Source: Pseudoalteromonas sp. NC201
GTDB taxonomy: Bacteria; Pseudomonadota; Gammaproteobacteria; Enterobacterales; Alteromonadaceae
Length of the DNA stretch: 64,000 bases
NCBI RefSeq assembly: GCF_002850255.1
Contig: NZ_CP022522.1
Span: forward strand, 3,161,125-3,225,124
Reading direction: 5' to 3'
Below, in pieces: positions 9,101 to 17,374 of this stretch. Position numbers and translations under genes: made by a program. The notes under the pieces are model-generated. The model worked only from the letters and a program-made list of their open reading frames with translations, was not told the DNA's origin and ran no database searches. How positions within the stretch are numbered: position 1 is the stretch's first letter; every line of letters begins with the position of its first letter.

Positions 9101-11676
9101 AAAAAGGCATTCATGATCAAGATGCCAGCCTGATCTTAGTTAATTTACTAAAACAAAAACGACAGCTTGAGTTACTCGTCTACCCTGCCAGCTGTCGAAT
9201 TGCGGCACAGCTCTTTTATACTCAACAAAGCAAGGCTGAGCTAGCTGAATTGGCGTTTCAGGCCACACAAGCAGAGCTGATGGCAACGAAGTTAGATGAC
9301 CATAGTTTTAGCCAACAGCTAAGCAAAGAATTGAGTGAAAAGATCACGGCATTTTGCCAACAAAATTTATCGAGCTATTTAACCGAGCTACACCGCTTTT
9401 CAGGCGAGTTAAGCGCAACTTACTTAATAAAAGCCCTTGCCAAGCAAGTCAAGCCGAGACAATTTGATTTGGCTTCACCTGCAAAACACACCAGCGAGCA
9501 GTTTATCTCGATGGCAAAGGCCAAAGGCGTTTGGCAACAGCTTGAAGACTCATTAACGCATTTGACTAAACTTGCGGACAAATGCCGCCTGTTAAGCAGC
9601 TGGCTGCGCGCCTATGGCAGTAAGCAAAATGAAAGTACTGAGACCTTGCTTGAGGCCGCTAACTGCATTTTGCTTTCCACCCAGTTAGATATCACATACC
9701 AAGTCAAAGAAGCCGAAATAAAAACCGAAATTTCAGGTTTGATGGGCCAACATCCACGTATCGAGAACCAAGTGCTACACCTAGATTATGCAGACTTTTT
9801 TGCCCGTAGTAACGAGTATCTCACGGTTCATGTTCCGGCCTACAAACAGTACCAACAGTTAAAAGCACAAGTGCTTGAGGCACAAAAGCAGCGCTTGCAA
9901 TTGGATGAGTTTAAACCCAGACCACTAAGCTCATTTGTACGTAACCAGCTGATTGACAAAGTCTACTTCCCTATTATTGGCGATAACTTAGCAAAACAAA
10001 TAGGGGCTGCAGGAAACAATAAACGCACCGACTTAATGGGCATGTTGCTGCTTATCTCCCCTCCGGGCTATGGTAAAACCACGCTAATAGAGTATGTAGC
10101 CAACCGCTTAGGACTCACCTTTGTTAAGGTCAACTGTCCATCCATTGGTCACGACCAAGTCTCTTTAGATCCAGCTCAAGCCATCAACGCGACTGCCGCA
10201 AAAGAAATTGAGAAGATCAACCAAAGCTTTGAGATGGGCAATAATGTGATGCTGTACCTTGACGATATTCAGCACACCAACCCCGAGTTTTTACAAAAGT
10301 TCATCTCTTTATGTGACGGTTCAAGACGCATAGACGGGGTGTGGAATGGCCGCAGTAAAACCTATGATCTGAGAGGCAAAAAGTTTGCCGTTGTGATGGC
10401 AGGAAACCCCTACACCGAATCCGGTGAATCCTTTAAGATCCCAGATATGCTTGCCAACCGTGCGGATATTTACAACCTCGGTGACACTCTCAGTGGCTGC
10501 GAACAAGAATTTGCCATGAGCTTTATTGAAAATACGCTTACTTCCAATGCGGTGCTCGCACCACTTGCCAATCGTGGTATGGAAGACTTGTACAAGCTAG
10601 TGCGCATTGCCGACGGAGAAGACATCTCCATCAATGAATTGGAATTTAATTACTCTCAAGCGCAAGTGAATGAAATTGTCAGCGTACTGAAAAAGCTGCT
10701 CACCATTCGCAACACCGTGCTCAAAGTAAATGCCCAATATATAGCCTCAGCAGCGCAAGATGATAACTATCGAACCGAGCCGCCGTTTAAGCTACAAGGC
10801 AGTTACCGTAACATGAATAAGATGGCTGAAAAGGTGGTTGCTGCCATGAATGACAGTGAACTTGAAAATCTAATTCAAGATCACTATCGCGGTGAAGCAC
10901 AAACACTTAGCAAAGGCAGCGAAGAAAACTTACTGAAACTGGCTGAATTACGCGGTACCTTAACGGCTGAAGAAGCTACGCGCTGGCATGAAATCAAGGC
11001 CGAATATGCCCGCCTGCACCGCAATAGCGACGAAGGAAGCCCTGCGCAATTGGCAGTTGAACAACTAAGCTTTGTCAATAAATCCCTTTCGCAAATCGCC
11101 GCTAAACTCGATAAAGAGCAGCTTAGCTTTGATTACAGTGCGCTGTTGCAACAATTGGCTCAAGTGCTTAACGAGCAAGAGTTTGCCACGCAGTTAACTG
11201 AGCTACGTGAGGCCTTAACGCAGCAACCTTACGCTACACCGCTAAAGCAATTGATAGCTTCACAGCAACAAGTCGCAGAAGAAATTGCGGGGCTGCAAAA
11301 CGCTATCAAACGCACTGCGAACAACGAGCAGCTACTCGCTAACCTTGGCAAACTCAATGACTTGCTCAGCACCCAAGCGCAGATACAACAAGCGTTGGGT
11401 CAACAAGGTCAGCAGCAAAATACGCTATTTGAAAACCTGTCTGAGCGCTTAGAAGCGGTGGCACAACCGCATATTCAAGTCGACAATCACGTTGATGATA
11501 GCAGTGCAAAAGCGCTTGAAGCCGTCACCACTTTGCTGACAAATACCTTAGCAAACTCAAGCGCTGAACAAGTCCAGCAGCAACAGCTAAAAGACATTTT
11601 ACAAAAGCTGGAGGATATTCAATCAAGACCTGTTGTTAGTAACGGATCACCTGCGAAAAACCCGTATATGTTGTAA
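6178..11676 (+). CDS. Giant AAA+ coiled-coil ATPase (DUF3686-type 'DNA repair ATPase')
   Basis: This protein has 1832 residues. The N-terminal ~480 residues are beta-rich with short repeated strands, matching what I recall of the DUF3686 family annotated as DNA-repair ATPase (assigned from memory, not by search). Long coiled-coil stretches follow (~500-860), then an alpha-helical region. An AAA+ domain starts near residue 1260, with Walker A SPPGYGKTTLIEY (~1297) and Walker B MLYLDDIQH (~1357). In the same domain are AGNPYTESGESFKIPDMLANRAD and a helical lid. The C-terminal ~300 residues are Gln-rich coiled coil. No signal peptide or membrane helix is visible, so it is probably cytosolic. Its position behind yqiJ-yqiK suggests it acts on or with the flotillin scaffold; substrate and any DNA role are unproven. 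Confidence 0.8.
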   Translation: MTEATQQAPERTLEQDSYQLIKRRLSNFGSELKSQIDKLNQQRVDTFGSTELKVKGRARVRTEHNCVPRDIVLIGDKLIFAYNVFMGLKQNTQVSDVFTVQKLHLQEDHYEIEPYPQETKFLTDQRFLRDFDELYTYYKDTRLQHLFVKSNKLFALFQIGEKLSDVRVFRWQIAKDETLDYIDNRGERDLGEVENFDFEWQKTDRADHVEGRHPHINVNDKVFIEVSSGKLTVKIENNTQSGEGIYQEPVDDASQSLADCDLRFAEVGEMVLLKLLPYREKQWRYFIYNCRTQQVLRQDALGGACVQLPENQGIIFPGGYYLQSGQTRYFDDQLDDLIFHRQIKSPNGEDVLYIFYEPNEGRYALFSYNIIEKNLQNPIYCHGYGIYDDGLALTFKAEPEPERVHPIQIWQSPFCGSEFAAQAPRATGLFGRIGNPDLVRAISDLYSVFKAINEQSPTVFHYEDLIALTRSILDRYHWLAEADFADVTAKLHEIFETSEQVLDEFEKVSQIEADARRAETEIEQAMQDVLREVRPDSFKTAEQFVQSLESLKRLKGKVISLEEVKYINLDALSAMQQQVDEQTLSLSHKTAEFLQQDSALAPYYEQLDSLEQTRAQTESVTELNGFLATLETLSAELDLLNHTMLDLDIDDSRIRTKILEDVSAIYGQVNRAKAALEIQKKSVGSVEAKAEFAARFKLFSQSITSGLSAAKTPEQCDDQLSRLLIQLEELESQFSQYDEFLTEILAKRDDVYESFEAHKQQLIDERQRRALSLANAAERILQGVTRRSQSFKTLDDINSYFASDPMIGKLRDLTQELKSLSDEVKADDIQAKLKACKDQAIRALRDKQDIYIDGGNTVKVGKHAFSFNKQILDLTLLPRGEQLMLHLTGTEYFDTIPDAKVNQQLNDASTYWQQNLISENRHLYRGEYLAAQVLAAAEQDGNDFSLADLELAVDEGSLLSIVQKFAEPRYQEGYEKGIHDQDASLILVNLLKQKRQLELLVYPASCRIAAQLFYTQQSKAELAELAFQATQAELMATKLDDHSFSQQLSKELSEKITAFCQQNLSSYLTELHRFSGELSATYLIKALAKQVKPRQFDLASPAKHTSEQFISMAKAKGVWQQLEDSLTHLTKLADKCRLLSSWLRAYGSKQNESTETLLEAANCILLSTQLDITYQVKEAEIKTEISGLMGQHPRIENQVLHLDYADFFARSNEYLTVHVPAYKQYQQLKAQVLEAQKQRLQLDEFKPRPLSSFVRNQLIDKVYFPIIGDNLAKQIGAAGNNKRTDLMGMLLLISPPGYGKTTLIEYVANRLGLTFVKVNCPSIGHDQVSLDPAQAINATAAKEIEKINQSFEMGNNVMLYLDDIQHTNPEFLQKFISLCDGSRRIDGVWNGRSKTYDLRGKKFAVVMAGNPYTESGESFKIPDMLANRADIYNLGDTLSGCEQEFAMSFIENTLTSNAVLAPLANRGMEDLYKLVRIADGEDISINELEFNYSQAQVNEIVSVLKKLLTIRNTVLKVNAQYIASAAQDDNYRTEPPFKLQGSYRNMNKMAEKVVAAMNDSELENLIQDHYRGEAQTLSKGSEENLLKLAELRGTLTAEEATRWHEIKAEYARLHRNSDEGSPAQLAVEQLSFVNKSLSQIAAKLDKEQLSFDYSALLQQLAQVLNEQEFATQLTELREALTQQPYATPLKQLIASQQQVAEEIAGLQNAIKRTANNEQLLANLGKLNDLLSTQAQIQQALGQQGQQQNTLFENLSERLEAVAQPHIQVDNHVDDSSAKALEAVTTLLTNTLANSSAEQVQQQQLKDILQKLEDIQSRPVVSNGSPAKNPYML

Positions 11677-11703
11677 CGGCGGAAAAACGCTTGCGAAACA
11701 AGT

Positions 11704-11725
11704 CAAAGCCCATGGATGGGCTTTG
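11704..11725. terminator. Hairpin between the giant ATPase gene and the DyP gene
   Basis: A perfect 9-bp stem (CAAAGCCCA / TGGGCTTTG) with a 4-nt loop sits between the convergent gene ends. There is no T tract, so terminator function is likely but not certain. Confidence 0.5.
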
Positions 11726-11768
11726 GAGATGTAAAGCTAAAAAACCTGAACTCGGGTTAAAAAGTAAC

Positions 11769-12683
11769 TTACTCCGGCATTTTTGCCATCACCGCCAAAA
11801 ACTCTAGTGAGGGTGCAAAAAACGCAGAACCCATATCGGCACTGGAATAATCCAATATGGGATCGTATTCATCCCCTTCACCCAATCGACTTCTTAACAC
11901 CTGCTCAAAAGCATCACCCTTGGCGCTGCAACTTAGCGACAAGCTTCCTTGTTCAAATACATCACCAAATGGCATGCTTTGGTTAAGCAGTAGCGCATTA
12001 CCATTTACGTCTTTCAATTCGGTTAATGCCGCATGATTACAGGGTTCGCAATCTTCAATTAGGTCATTGTCTAGACGTGTACGCCCCATTAATTGCTCTT
12101 GCTCAGCGAGCGGCAACGCCTGCCAGCGCAGTAAATCAAACTTCACCCGCTGTACGTGAATATAACTACCAAGATGGTCGGCTGCATTCGGGTTGTGCAC
12201 AAGTGCAACTTCCCGTTTATTGCGCCCTCTAGGTGTGTCTGCACCATAAATAAAGCCATTAAAATCACGACCGTCTAAGAAACGAAAGGCGCGCACATGT
12301 GCCACCATTTCAACTAGGCCGTTTAGCATATGCAGCACACTTTGAGCAAAGATATGATTAACATCTTCTCGATCGGAGCGGATCACATAAAGCAAGTCAA
12401 AAGGCTGAGTATGCACGGTGTGCTCAGCCTCAACAATATGTGGAAAGCTTTTTAACTCTTTAGGAATAAACTCAGGATAAATGTGCGGCCAGTATTGCGC
12501 ACCAACCGCGATAAAGCTCGACAGCATAGACTCAGAGAATCTGTCTTCTAACTCCTCTTGCAAGCGTCCACAATTGGCGAGCGCCGCTCTTAGCGCCTCG
12601 TCTTGCCCTTCAAGCACATTGAAGAACAAGTGTAAGCCGTGCAAATTGGCTTCAGCACACACACCTGATTGGGCAAGCGCCAT
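11769..12683 (-). CDS. DyP-type peroxidase homologue with substituted distal catalytic residues
   Basis: The 304-residue protein aligns with YfeX-type dye-decolorising peroxidases (about 299 residues): N-terminal QSGV, the GSYIHVQRV segment, EQEQLMGRTR and the terminal FFAPSLEFL are all recognisable. The proximal haem ligand is kept (His217 in CNHAALTE). The catalytic aspartate of the GxxDG motif is Tyr146 (GFIYGADTP), and the distal arginine before the QS-MPFG segment is Asn234 (LNQSMPFG). Classical DyP peroxidation needs both, so it may bind haem without that activity. No Tat or Sec signal is visible, so it is probably cytosolic. It follows fbpC by 30 bp on the same strand with a good AGGGAG site, which places it in the iron-import operon. 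Confidence 0.85.
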   Translation of the reverse strand: MALAQSGVCAEANLHGLHLFFNVLEGQDEALRAALANCGRLQEELEDRFSESMLSSFIAVGAQYWPHIYPEFIPKELKSFPHIVEAEHTVHTQPFDLLYVIRSDREDVNHIFAQSVLHMLNGLVEMVAHVRAFRFLDGRDFNGFIYGADTPRGRNKREVALVHNPNAADHLGSYIHVQRVKFDLLRWQALPLAEQEQLMGRTRLDNDLIEDCEPCNHAALTELKDVNGNALLLNQSMPFGDVFEQGSLSLSCSAKGDAFEQVLRSRLGEGDEYDPILDYSSADMGSAFFAPSLEFLAVMAKMPE

Positions 12684-12713
12684 GCTCTACTCCCTGCGTT
12701 TATTCATTTGCTA

Positions 12714-13745
12714 TTAAGAAAAGAAATTTACAGCATGTGCCTTAATTTTTAAAGAGATTGGTTGATTTAAGTCGAGTGGCTCATGCGCTGGATGCGGGAC
12801 TTCGAGCTCTTGTCCCTCTAATGCAACACGATAAATGTACTCTGTTCCCATAAAGCGCTGATTGAGTACTTTAACGCTGCCAAGCTCGGCGTTTTCTAAC
12901 GTAATGTGCTGTGGCCTCACATACATTTCGCCCTTCGCGTCGATATTACCGAGCTCAACGAGAGACTTTACAGCACCAAATTGGGTTTCTACCGAAGCGC
13001 CATTCATTCGCTGTGCAGGAATATAAATTCCCTGACCCAAAAACTCAGCAACCATTTTGCTCTTTGGTCGTTGGAACAACGTTCTCGGCTCGCCCACTTG
13101 TGCGATCTTCCCTTTATCCATAATTGCCAACCGATCGGCAAAAGCAAAAGCTTCTTCTTTCGAGTGACTAACAAAAATCGCGGAAACTTGCTGATCTTTG
13201 ATTATACGGCGAATATCGTTAATTAACTGAAACCGCACTTGAGCATCTATATTTGAAAATGGCTCATCAAGCAGCAACAGATTTGGCTTGTACGCCAGTG
13301 CTCGCGCAATTGCGACACGTTGTTGCTGGCCACCTGATAGCTCGTGTGGAAAGCGGTCGCTATAGTCTTGCAGCTGCACCAAATGGAGCATTTCAGCTAC
13401 TCGGTCTTGACGTTCACGCTTGCTTTTTGAGGTTAAACCAAACGCCACATTTTGCGCCACAGTGAGGTGTGGGAACAGCGCATAGTCTTGAAACATCATG
13501 CCAATATTGCGTTTTTGTGGAGGTACAAAAGTGCCATGACCATTCATGGCTTTGCCTAAAATACTCACCGAGCCTTGAAATGGTTCAATCAAGCCCGCTA
13601 TCGCCTTCAGCGTGGTCGTTTTACCGCAGCCACTGGCACCAAGCAAACAAACAATCTCGTTTTGTTCTACGGTCAGATTTAGGCTATCCACAACGGCTTC
13701 ACCGTCATAGCGATAAGAGAGATTTTCAAGCACTAAACTATGCAT
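12714..13745 (-). CDS. fbpC: Ferric iron ABC transporter, ATP-binding subunit
   Basis: This 343-residue ATPase energises ferric iron import through FbpB. It has Walker A GASGCGKTTTLK, the Q-loop FQDYALFPHLT, the signature LSGGQQQRVAIARAL, Walker B LLLLDEP and the switch histidine in FVSHSKEEA. A C-terminal domain of about 100 residues (TOBE-like) follows, as in the FbpC/AfuC/PotA group. Its start overlaps the fbpB stop by one base, showing translational coupling. Confidence 0.93.
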   Translation of the reverse strand: MHSLVLENLSYRYDGEAVVDSLNLTVEQNEIVCLLGASGCGKTTTLKAIAGLIEPFQGSVSILGKAMNGHGTFVPPQKRNIGMMFQDYALFPHLTVAQNVAFGLTSKSKRERQDRVAEMLHLVQLQDYSDRFPHELSGGQQQRVAIARALAYKPNLLLLDEPFSNIDAQVRFQLINDIRRIIKDQQVSAIFVSHSKEEAFAFADRLAIMDKGKIAQVGEPRTLFQRPKSKMVAEFLGQGIYIPAQRMNGASVETQFGAVKSLVELGNIDAKGEMYVRPQHITLENAELGSVKVLNQRFMGTEYIYRVALEGQELEVPHPAHEPLDLNQPISLKIKAHAVNFFS

Positions 13746-15376
13746 TAACTTCGCTGCTCCATAGAACGGTTTACAACATAAAGCGGAATTAAACCAACCA
13801 ACACAATAAATAACGCAGAGACAGAAGCCAACTCCAGCTGCTCATCACTCACATATTGGAAAACATGTGTTGCTAGTGTTTCATAATTAAAGGGTCGTAA
13901 TAACAATGCCGCTGGAAGTTCTTTCATACACTCAATAAAAACCAGCAGTGCTGCGGTTAAAATACCGCGACGCAGCAATGGCAAATGTATTGATAACATG
14001 GTTTTGAAACGATTGCGACCCAACGAAAAACTTGCCATATCTAGACTTGGACTGATCCGCTGATAACTTGATTCGACCGCGCCTTGTGAAATCGCATAAA
14101 ATCGTACAACGTAAGCGAAAACCAGCGCAAAAATCGTCCCGCTGAACAGCAAGCCAGGCTCAAATGAAGTACCTTCAAGCCAAGCATTTAGCTTGTCGTC
14201 TAATAAAGTGAGTGGAATAAGTACCGCAATTGCCAGCACCGTGCCCGGTAGCGCATATCCGGTACTTGCAAGCTTGCCCGGTAGCGTGACCCGTTTACCA
14301 CTACTAACTCGCTGGTTAAACACCACCAGCATGCTCATGATAATTAACACCACACTCACCCAAAACGCTATTTTTAAACTTTGCCACGCATACAAGAAAA
14401 AATCGTCATTCCAAGCTTGTTCAAAATAGTCGACGGCGTAATCTGCAAGCACCCATGTAGGCACGATAAAAGCCGCAATAAGAATAAGCCAACAAAAAGC
14501 GCTAGCGAGCCAAGCCTGCGCGCCTTTAAGATGATAAAGCGTGGTACTGTTAACACTCGATTGGCGCTCATGCACTACCTGAGTTGGGCGACTCACTCGC
14601 TCCAGTGTTAGGGCTAAAAATAAAAATAGTAGCATAATGCCTGAAATTTTAGCCGCTGCGGTAAGTGAATAATAGCCCAACCAAGTATCGTAAACGGCGG
14701 TGGTTAGTGTGCTCACAGCAAAGTAATGTACGGTTGCAAAATCTGCCATGCTTTCCATGGCGATCAGTGCCAGCCCCGCCACAATCGCCCCTCGCGACAG
14801 AGGTAAACTTACTTTAAAGAAGCTCTGTGAAGGCGACTTGCCCATCAATTGGCTGGCTTGCACCAGCTTAAACGACTGCTCTCTTAGCGCCGTTCTAAAA
14901 ATCAAAAACAAATAAGGATAAAGCACCAGTGCAATCATCACGATAGCACCTGACAAAGTGCGAATATCAAAAAACCAATAATCGTCTGGAGATTGCCAAC
15001 CAAACCACTCTCGCAGCGCGATTTGAACAGGCCCTGCATAATCTAGCAAATCGGTATACACGTAAGCAATCAAATAGGTTGGCATCGCAAGGGGTAGCAT
15101 CAACGACCATTCGAAAAAGCGCCGTCCAGGAAATTCACAATATGCAGTTAGCCAGCCAAGTGGTAGCGCGATTAAAGCGCAAAGGATGCATACACCCACA
15201 ATCAGCAAAATCGTATTGCGGACATAATCCCACAGAACGGTATCCCAAAGGTGAGCAAAGACTTCGGAGTCAGGTTGTAGCGACTCAAAGATTAAAAACA
15301 TCAGCGGGACTGATAGACTAAGCCCTATCAGCCACGCAAAACTCTGCCATTTAGACAGTGAAAATGATAATTGCAT
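13745..15376 (-). CDS. fbpB: Ferric iron ABC transporter, permease subunit
   Basis: The 543-residue integral membrane permease has about twelve hydrophobic segments in two homologous halves, as is usual for fused FbpB/AfuB permeases. Both halves carry an EAA-type cytoplasmic loop (ASQLMGKSPSQSFFKVSLPL near residue 180 and ASFSLGRNRFKTMLSIHLPL near 460) that docks on the ATPase. It overlaps both neighbours by one base, so fbpA, fbpB and fbpC are translated as one unit. Confidence 0.93.
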   Translation of the reverse strand: MQLSFSLSKWQSFAWLIGLSLSVPLMFLIFESLQPDSEVFAHLWDTVLWDYVRNTILLIVGVCILCALIALPLGWLTAYCEFPGRRFFEWSLMLPLAMPTYLIAYVYTDLLDYAGPVQIALREWFGWQSPDDYWFFDIRTLSGAIVMIALVLYPYLFLIFRTALREQSFKLVQASQLMGKSPSQSFFKVSLPLSRGAIVAGLALIAMESMADFATVHYFAVSTLTTAVYDTWLGYYSLTAAAKISGIMLLFLFLALTLERVSRPTQVVHERQSSVNSTTLYHLKGAQAWLASAFCWLILIAAFIVPTWVLADYAVDYFEQAWNDDFFLYAWQSLKIAFWVSVVLIIMSMLVVFNQRVSSGKRVTLPGKLASTGYALPGTVLAIAVLIPLTLLDDKLNAWLEGTSFEPGLLFSGTIFALVFAYVVRFYAISQGAVESSYQRISPSLDMASFSLGRNRFKTMLSIHLPLLRRGILTAALLVFIECMKELPAALLLRPFNYETLATHVFQYVSDEQLELASVSALFIVLVGLIPLYVVNRSMEQRS

Positions 15377-16380
15377 TAAAGGTCAAATTTTACCTCATCG
15401 ATTAGCTTAAGCGCTAACGGACGGTATTTACTGATCTCTGACAATGGTAGGCTGTCTTCCTTAAACTCACCCCAAGATGCCACAAGTTTCGATAACTCGA
15501 CGCCAGGTTTAACCGGGTATTCCATATTCATCGACGCATACATATTTTGCGCCTTATTGTCGGTCATAAACTCAATGAGTTTCAAGGCATTTTCTGTATT
15601 TTTAGCGTGCTTGGTCAAGACAACACCAGAAACGTTGATATGTGAACCACGATCTTGTTGATTTGGGAAGTTGATATATACCGCTTCGGCCCAGGCTTTT
15701 TGTTTCTCATCTTCCATCATCTTACCGAAGTAATAGCTGTTTCCGATGGCCAAATCACACAGTCCTTCTTTTACTGCTTTGACTTGTGCACGGTCGTTAC
15801 CTTGAGGCTTACGAGCTAAATTTTTCTTCACGCCTTCAAGCCATTCTTTGGTTTTTGCTTCGCCATGATGGGCAATCATAGACGCCACTAAACCAAGGTT
15901 ATAGGGGTGTTTACCTGAGCGCGTACATATTTTACCGCGGTATTGTTCATCCGCTAGCGCTTCATAAGTAAGCGCATCTAACTTGCCTACACGGTCTTTT
16001 GCAGAATATACATTGCGCACACGCTTAGTAAGCGCAACCCACTGACCTTCAGGATCTCTGAAGTTCGCTGGGATATTCTTAGTGACGGTTTCGCTGTTAA
16101 TTGCTTGTGTTAGGTTTTCGTCTTCAAGTTGAATTAGCGCACTGAAGTTTGAAGTGAGTACAAGATCGGCACGGCTATGCTTGCCTTCACGCTTAACACG
16201 CTCGATTAAGCCTTTTTTTGCAAAAACCACATTGGTCTTGATACCGGTTTGCTTGGTGAAGTCATCCAAAATAGGTTGGATCAGAAAAGGTTGTCTAAAC
16301 GAGTAGATATTAACTTCCTCTGCAGCCATTGCTGGTAGGCAAGTAAGCGTTGCCAGTATAGTAACAAGTGCTTTTTTCAT
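15376..16380 (-). CDS. fbpA: Periplasmic ferric iron-binding protein
   Basis: The 334-residue protein has a Sec signal peptide ending at AMAAEE (cleavage near residue 19-20) and then the class of solute-binding fold found in FbpA/IdiA: VNIYSFRQPFLIQPIL, ADLVLTSNFSALIQLE, RSGKHPYNLGLVASMIAHHG and AIGNSYYFGKMM, where a Tyr pair near residues 215-220 is the expected iron-ligand position. It delivers ferric iron to FbpBC. A Fur-like box lies about 20 bp upstream of its start, so iron repression is likely. Confidence 0.93.
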   Translation of the reverse strand: MKKALVTILATLTCLPAMAAEEVNIYSFRQPFLIQPILDDFTKQTGIKTNVVFAKKGLIERVKREGKHSRADLVLTSNFSALIQLEDENLTQAINSETVTKNIPANFRDPEGQWVALTKRVRNVYSAKDRVGKLDALTYEALADEQYRGKICTRSGKHPYNLGLVASMIAHHGEAKTKEWLEGVKKNLARKPQGNDRAQVKAVKEGLCDLAIGNSYYFGKMMEDEKQKAWAEAVYINFPNQQDRGSHINVSGVVLTKHAKNTENALKLIEFMTDNKAQNMYASMNMEYPVKPGVELSKLVASWGEFKEDSLPLSEISKYRPLALKLIDEVKFDL

Positions 16381-16396
16381 AAAGACTCCATTAGGT

Positions 16397-16415
16397 AAAC
16401 AATAATTATTATCAA
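16397..16415 (-). promoter_or_regulatory. Putative Fur box upstream of fbpA
   Basis: Read on the minus strand, TGATAATAATTATTG matches the 7-1-7 Fur core TGATAATnATTATCA at 12 of 14 positions. It is located 20 bp before the fbpA start codon in an AT-rich promoter region. Confidence 0.75.
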
Positions 16416-16508
16416 CTAATTCTACCTGTAATTGTGCCGTTTTACACCCTGAATATTTGAAACTACGCTCAAGATAAAATTAGCGTTGTAGAAAACGGGA
16501 GAATCACC

Positions 16509-16528
16509 TGTGAGATATATCTCACTTA
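16509..16528 (+). promoter_or_regulatory. GacA/UvrY-type activator site upstream of the CsrB-type RNA
   Basis: The perfect 16-bp palindrome GTGAGATATATCTCAC lies inside TGTGAG...CTCACTTA. It closely resembles the TGTGAGAGATCTCTTACA site used by UvrY/GacA upstream of csrB in gammaproteobacteria. The distance to the inferred RNA start (~175 bp) is also typical. Confidence 0.75.
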
Positions 16529-16671
16529 GCTACCAGAAATTGAGTAAAGACGCGTTGAAATAACACTCAGAATTAAGGTAACTAATTAAAAAATAAAAAG
16601 TTATTTATTATTACCAGAAAAAGACGCAAAAAAGATTGAATTTCACTGCTCCCGATTTTTTTTAGTCTGCT

Positions 16672-16677
16672 TATACT
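16672..16677 (+). promoter_or_regulatory. -10 box of the CsrB-type RNA
   Basis: TATACT precedes the GGA-rich transcript region by about 6 bp. No good -35 is visible 17 bp upstream, which fits an activator-dependent promoter. Confidence 0.6.
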
Positions 16678-16682
16678 TAAAA

Positions 16683-17320
16683 ACATCTCAGGAAGAGAGA
16701 TAAAGGATACACAGGATACGCTCAGGGCAGGATTTGCTAATGGATAAGCACCCACTTAAAGGAATATAGGGAAAAGCGAGCGAGATTGTATGTCACATGG
16801 TGTGATTACATTAAAGGACAGGGATTAAAGGTTCATGATGAACCTAAGGATTGCTTCAGGGGAGAGGCTAAACGTTGAGGGATAACGTTACTGCATTGGA
16901 TATGCAGGTGGTTAAGGATGAGGAAGGAAGGTACATTGGATGTACTGGTAAAATGTGGCTTAGGAGATGCCAATTGTTGCAATTAACAGCGCAACACCTA
17001 GCTTGAAGCAACACGTTCAGGCTACCAAGTGCCAAGGTAAAACAAGGTGATGATTGGCACTGCTATTTTGGAAAGTAGCAAACAAGGACAATTAGAACAA
17101 GGGCTTGTTCTTAGCAAGTGGATGGCAATGGATAAGACAGCGGACGTGTAAAAGGAAGATGGACACAGGGCAAGATGCCTTTATTCGCAAAACGAGAACA
17201 CCAAGCGATGCCATGGAAGAGGAAAGATTCAGGACGTTGAACTACTCAACTTTGCAGGATGCATTTAGAAGATTCCGTAAGCGCGACTCAGCAATGAGTC
17301 GCGCGCTTCTTGTTTTATTT
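16683..17320 (+). ncRNA. csrB: CsrB-type small RNA (CsrA/RsmA antagonist)
   Basis: The plus strand holds about 29 GGA triplets between 16691 and 17259 but almost no TCC, which is the signature of RNAs that sequester CsrA. Several GGA are displayed in hairpin loops, for example GTACATTGGATGTAC (16931-16945), CTGCATTGGATATGCAG (16891-16907) and AACGTTGAGGGATAACGTT (16871-16889). A GacA/UvrY palindrome and a -10 lie upstream, and a strong terminator ends it at ~17281-17304 plus T tract. At about 640 nt it is longer than E. coli CsrB (369 nt). GGA motifs fall in two clusters (18 in 16691-16965, 11 in 17070-17259) with a ~100-nt gap. A 78-residue frame inside it is not a gene. Exact ends are inferred. 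Confidence 0.88.
17281..17320 (+). terminator. Terminator of the CsrB-type RNA
   Basis: A 9-bp GC-rich stem (GCGCGACTC / GAGTCGCGC, loop AGCAAT) is followed by a T-rich run (TTGTTTTATTTTTATT). Confidence 0.88.
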
Positions 17321-17374
17321 TTATTCCTATCTGTCGCGTGATATTGCGCTTGTGTTGTCGAAATAAATTTCGAC

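Noticed and set aside
3235..11676. The cassette as a mobile defence island
   Set aside because: No integrase, transposase, tRNA boundary or composition break was seen; it sits between core genes. Stress or conflict roles remain open.
17105..17341. A 78-residue open frame
   Set aside because: It lies within the CsrB-type RNA and runs through its terminator.
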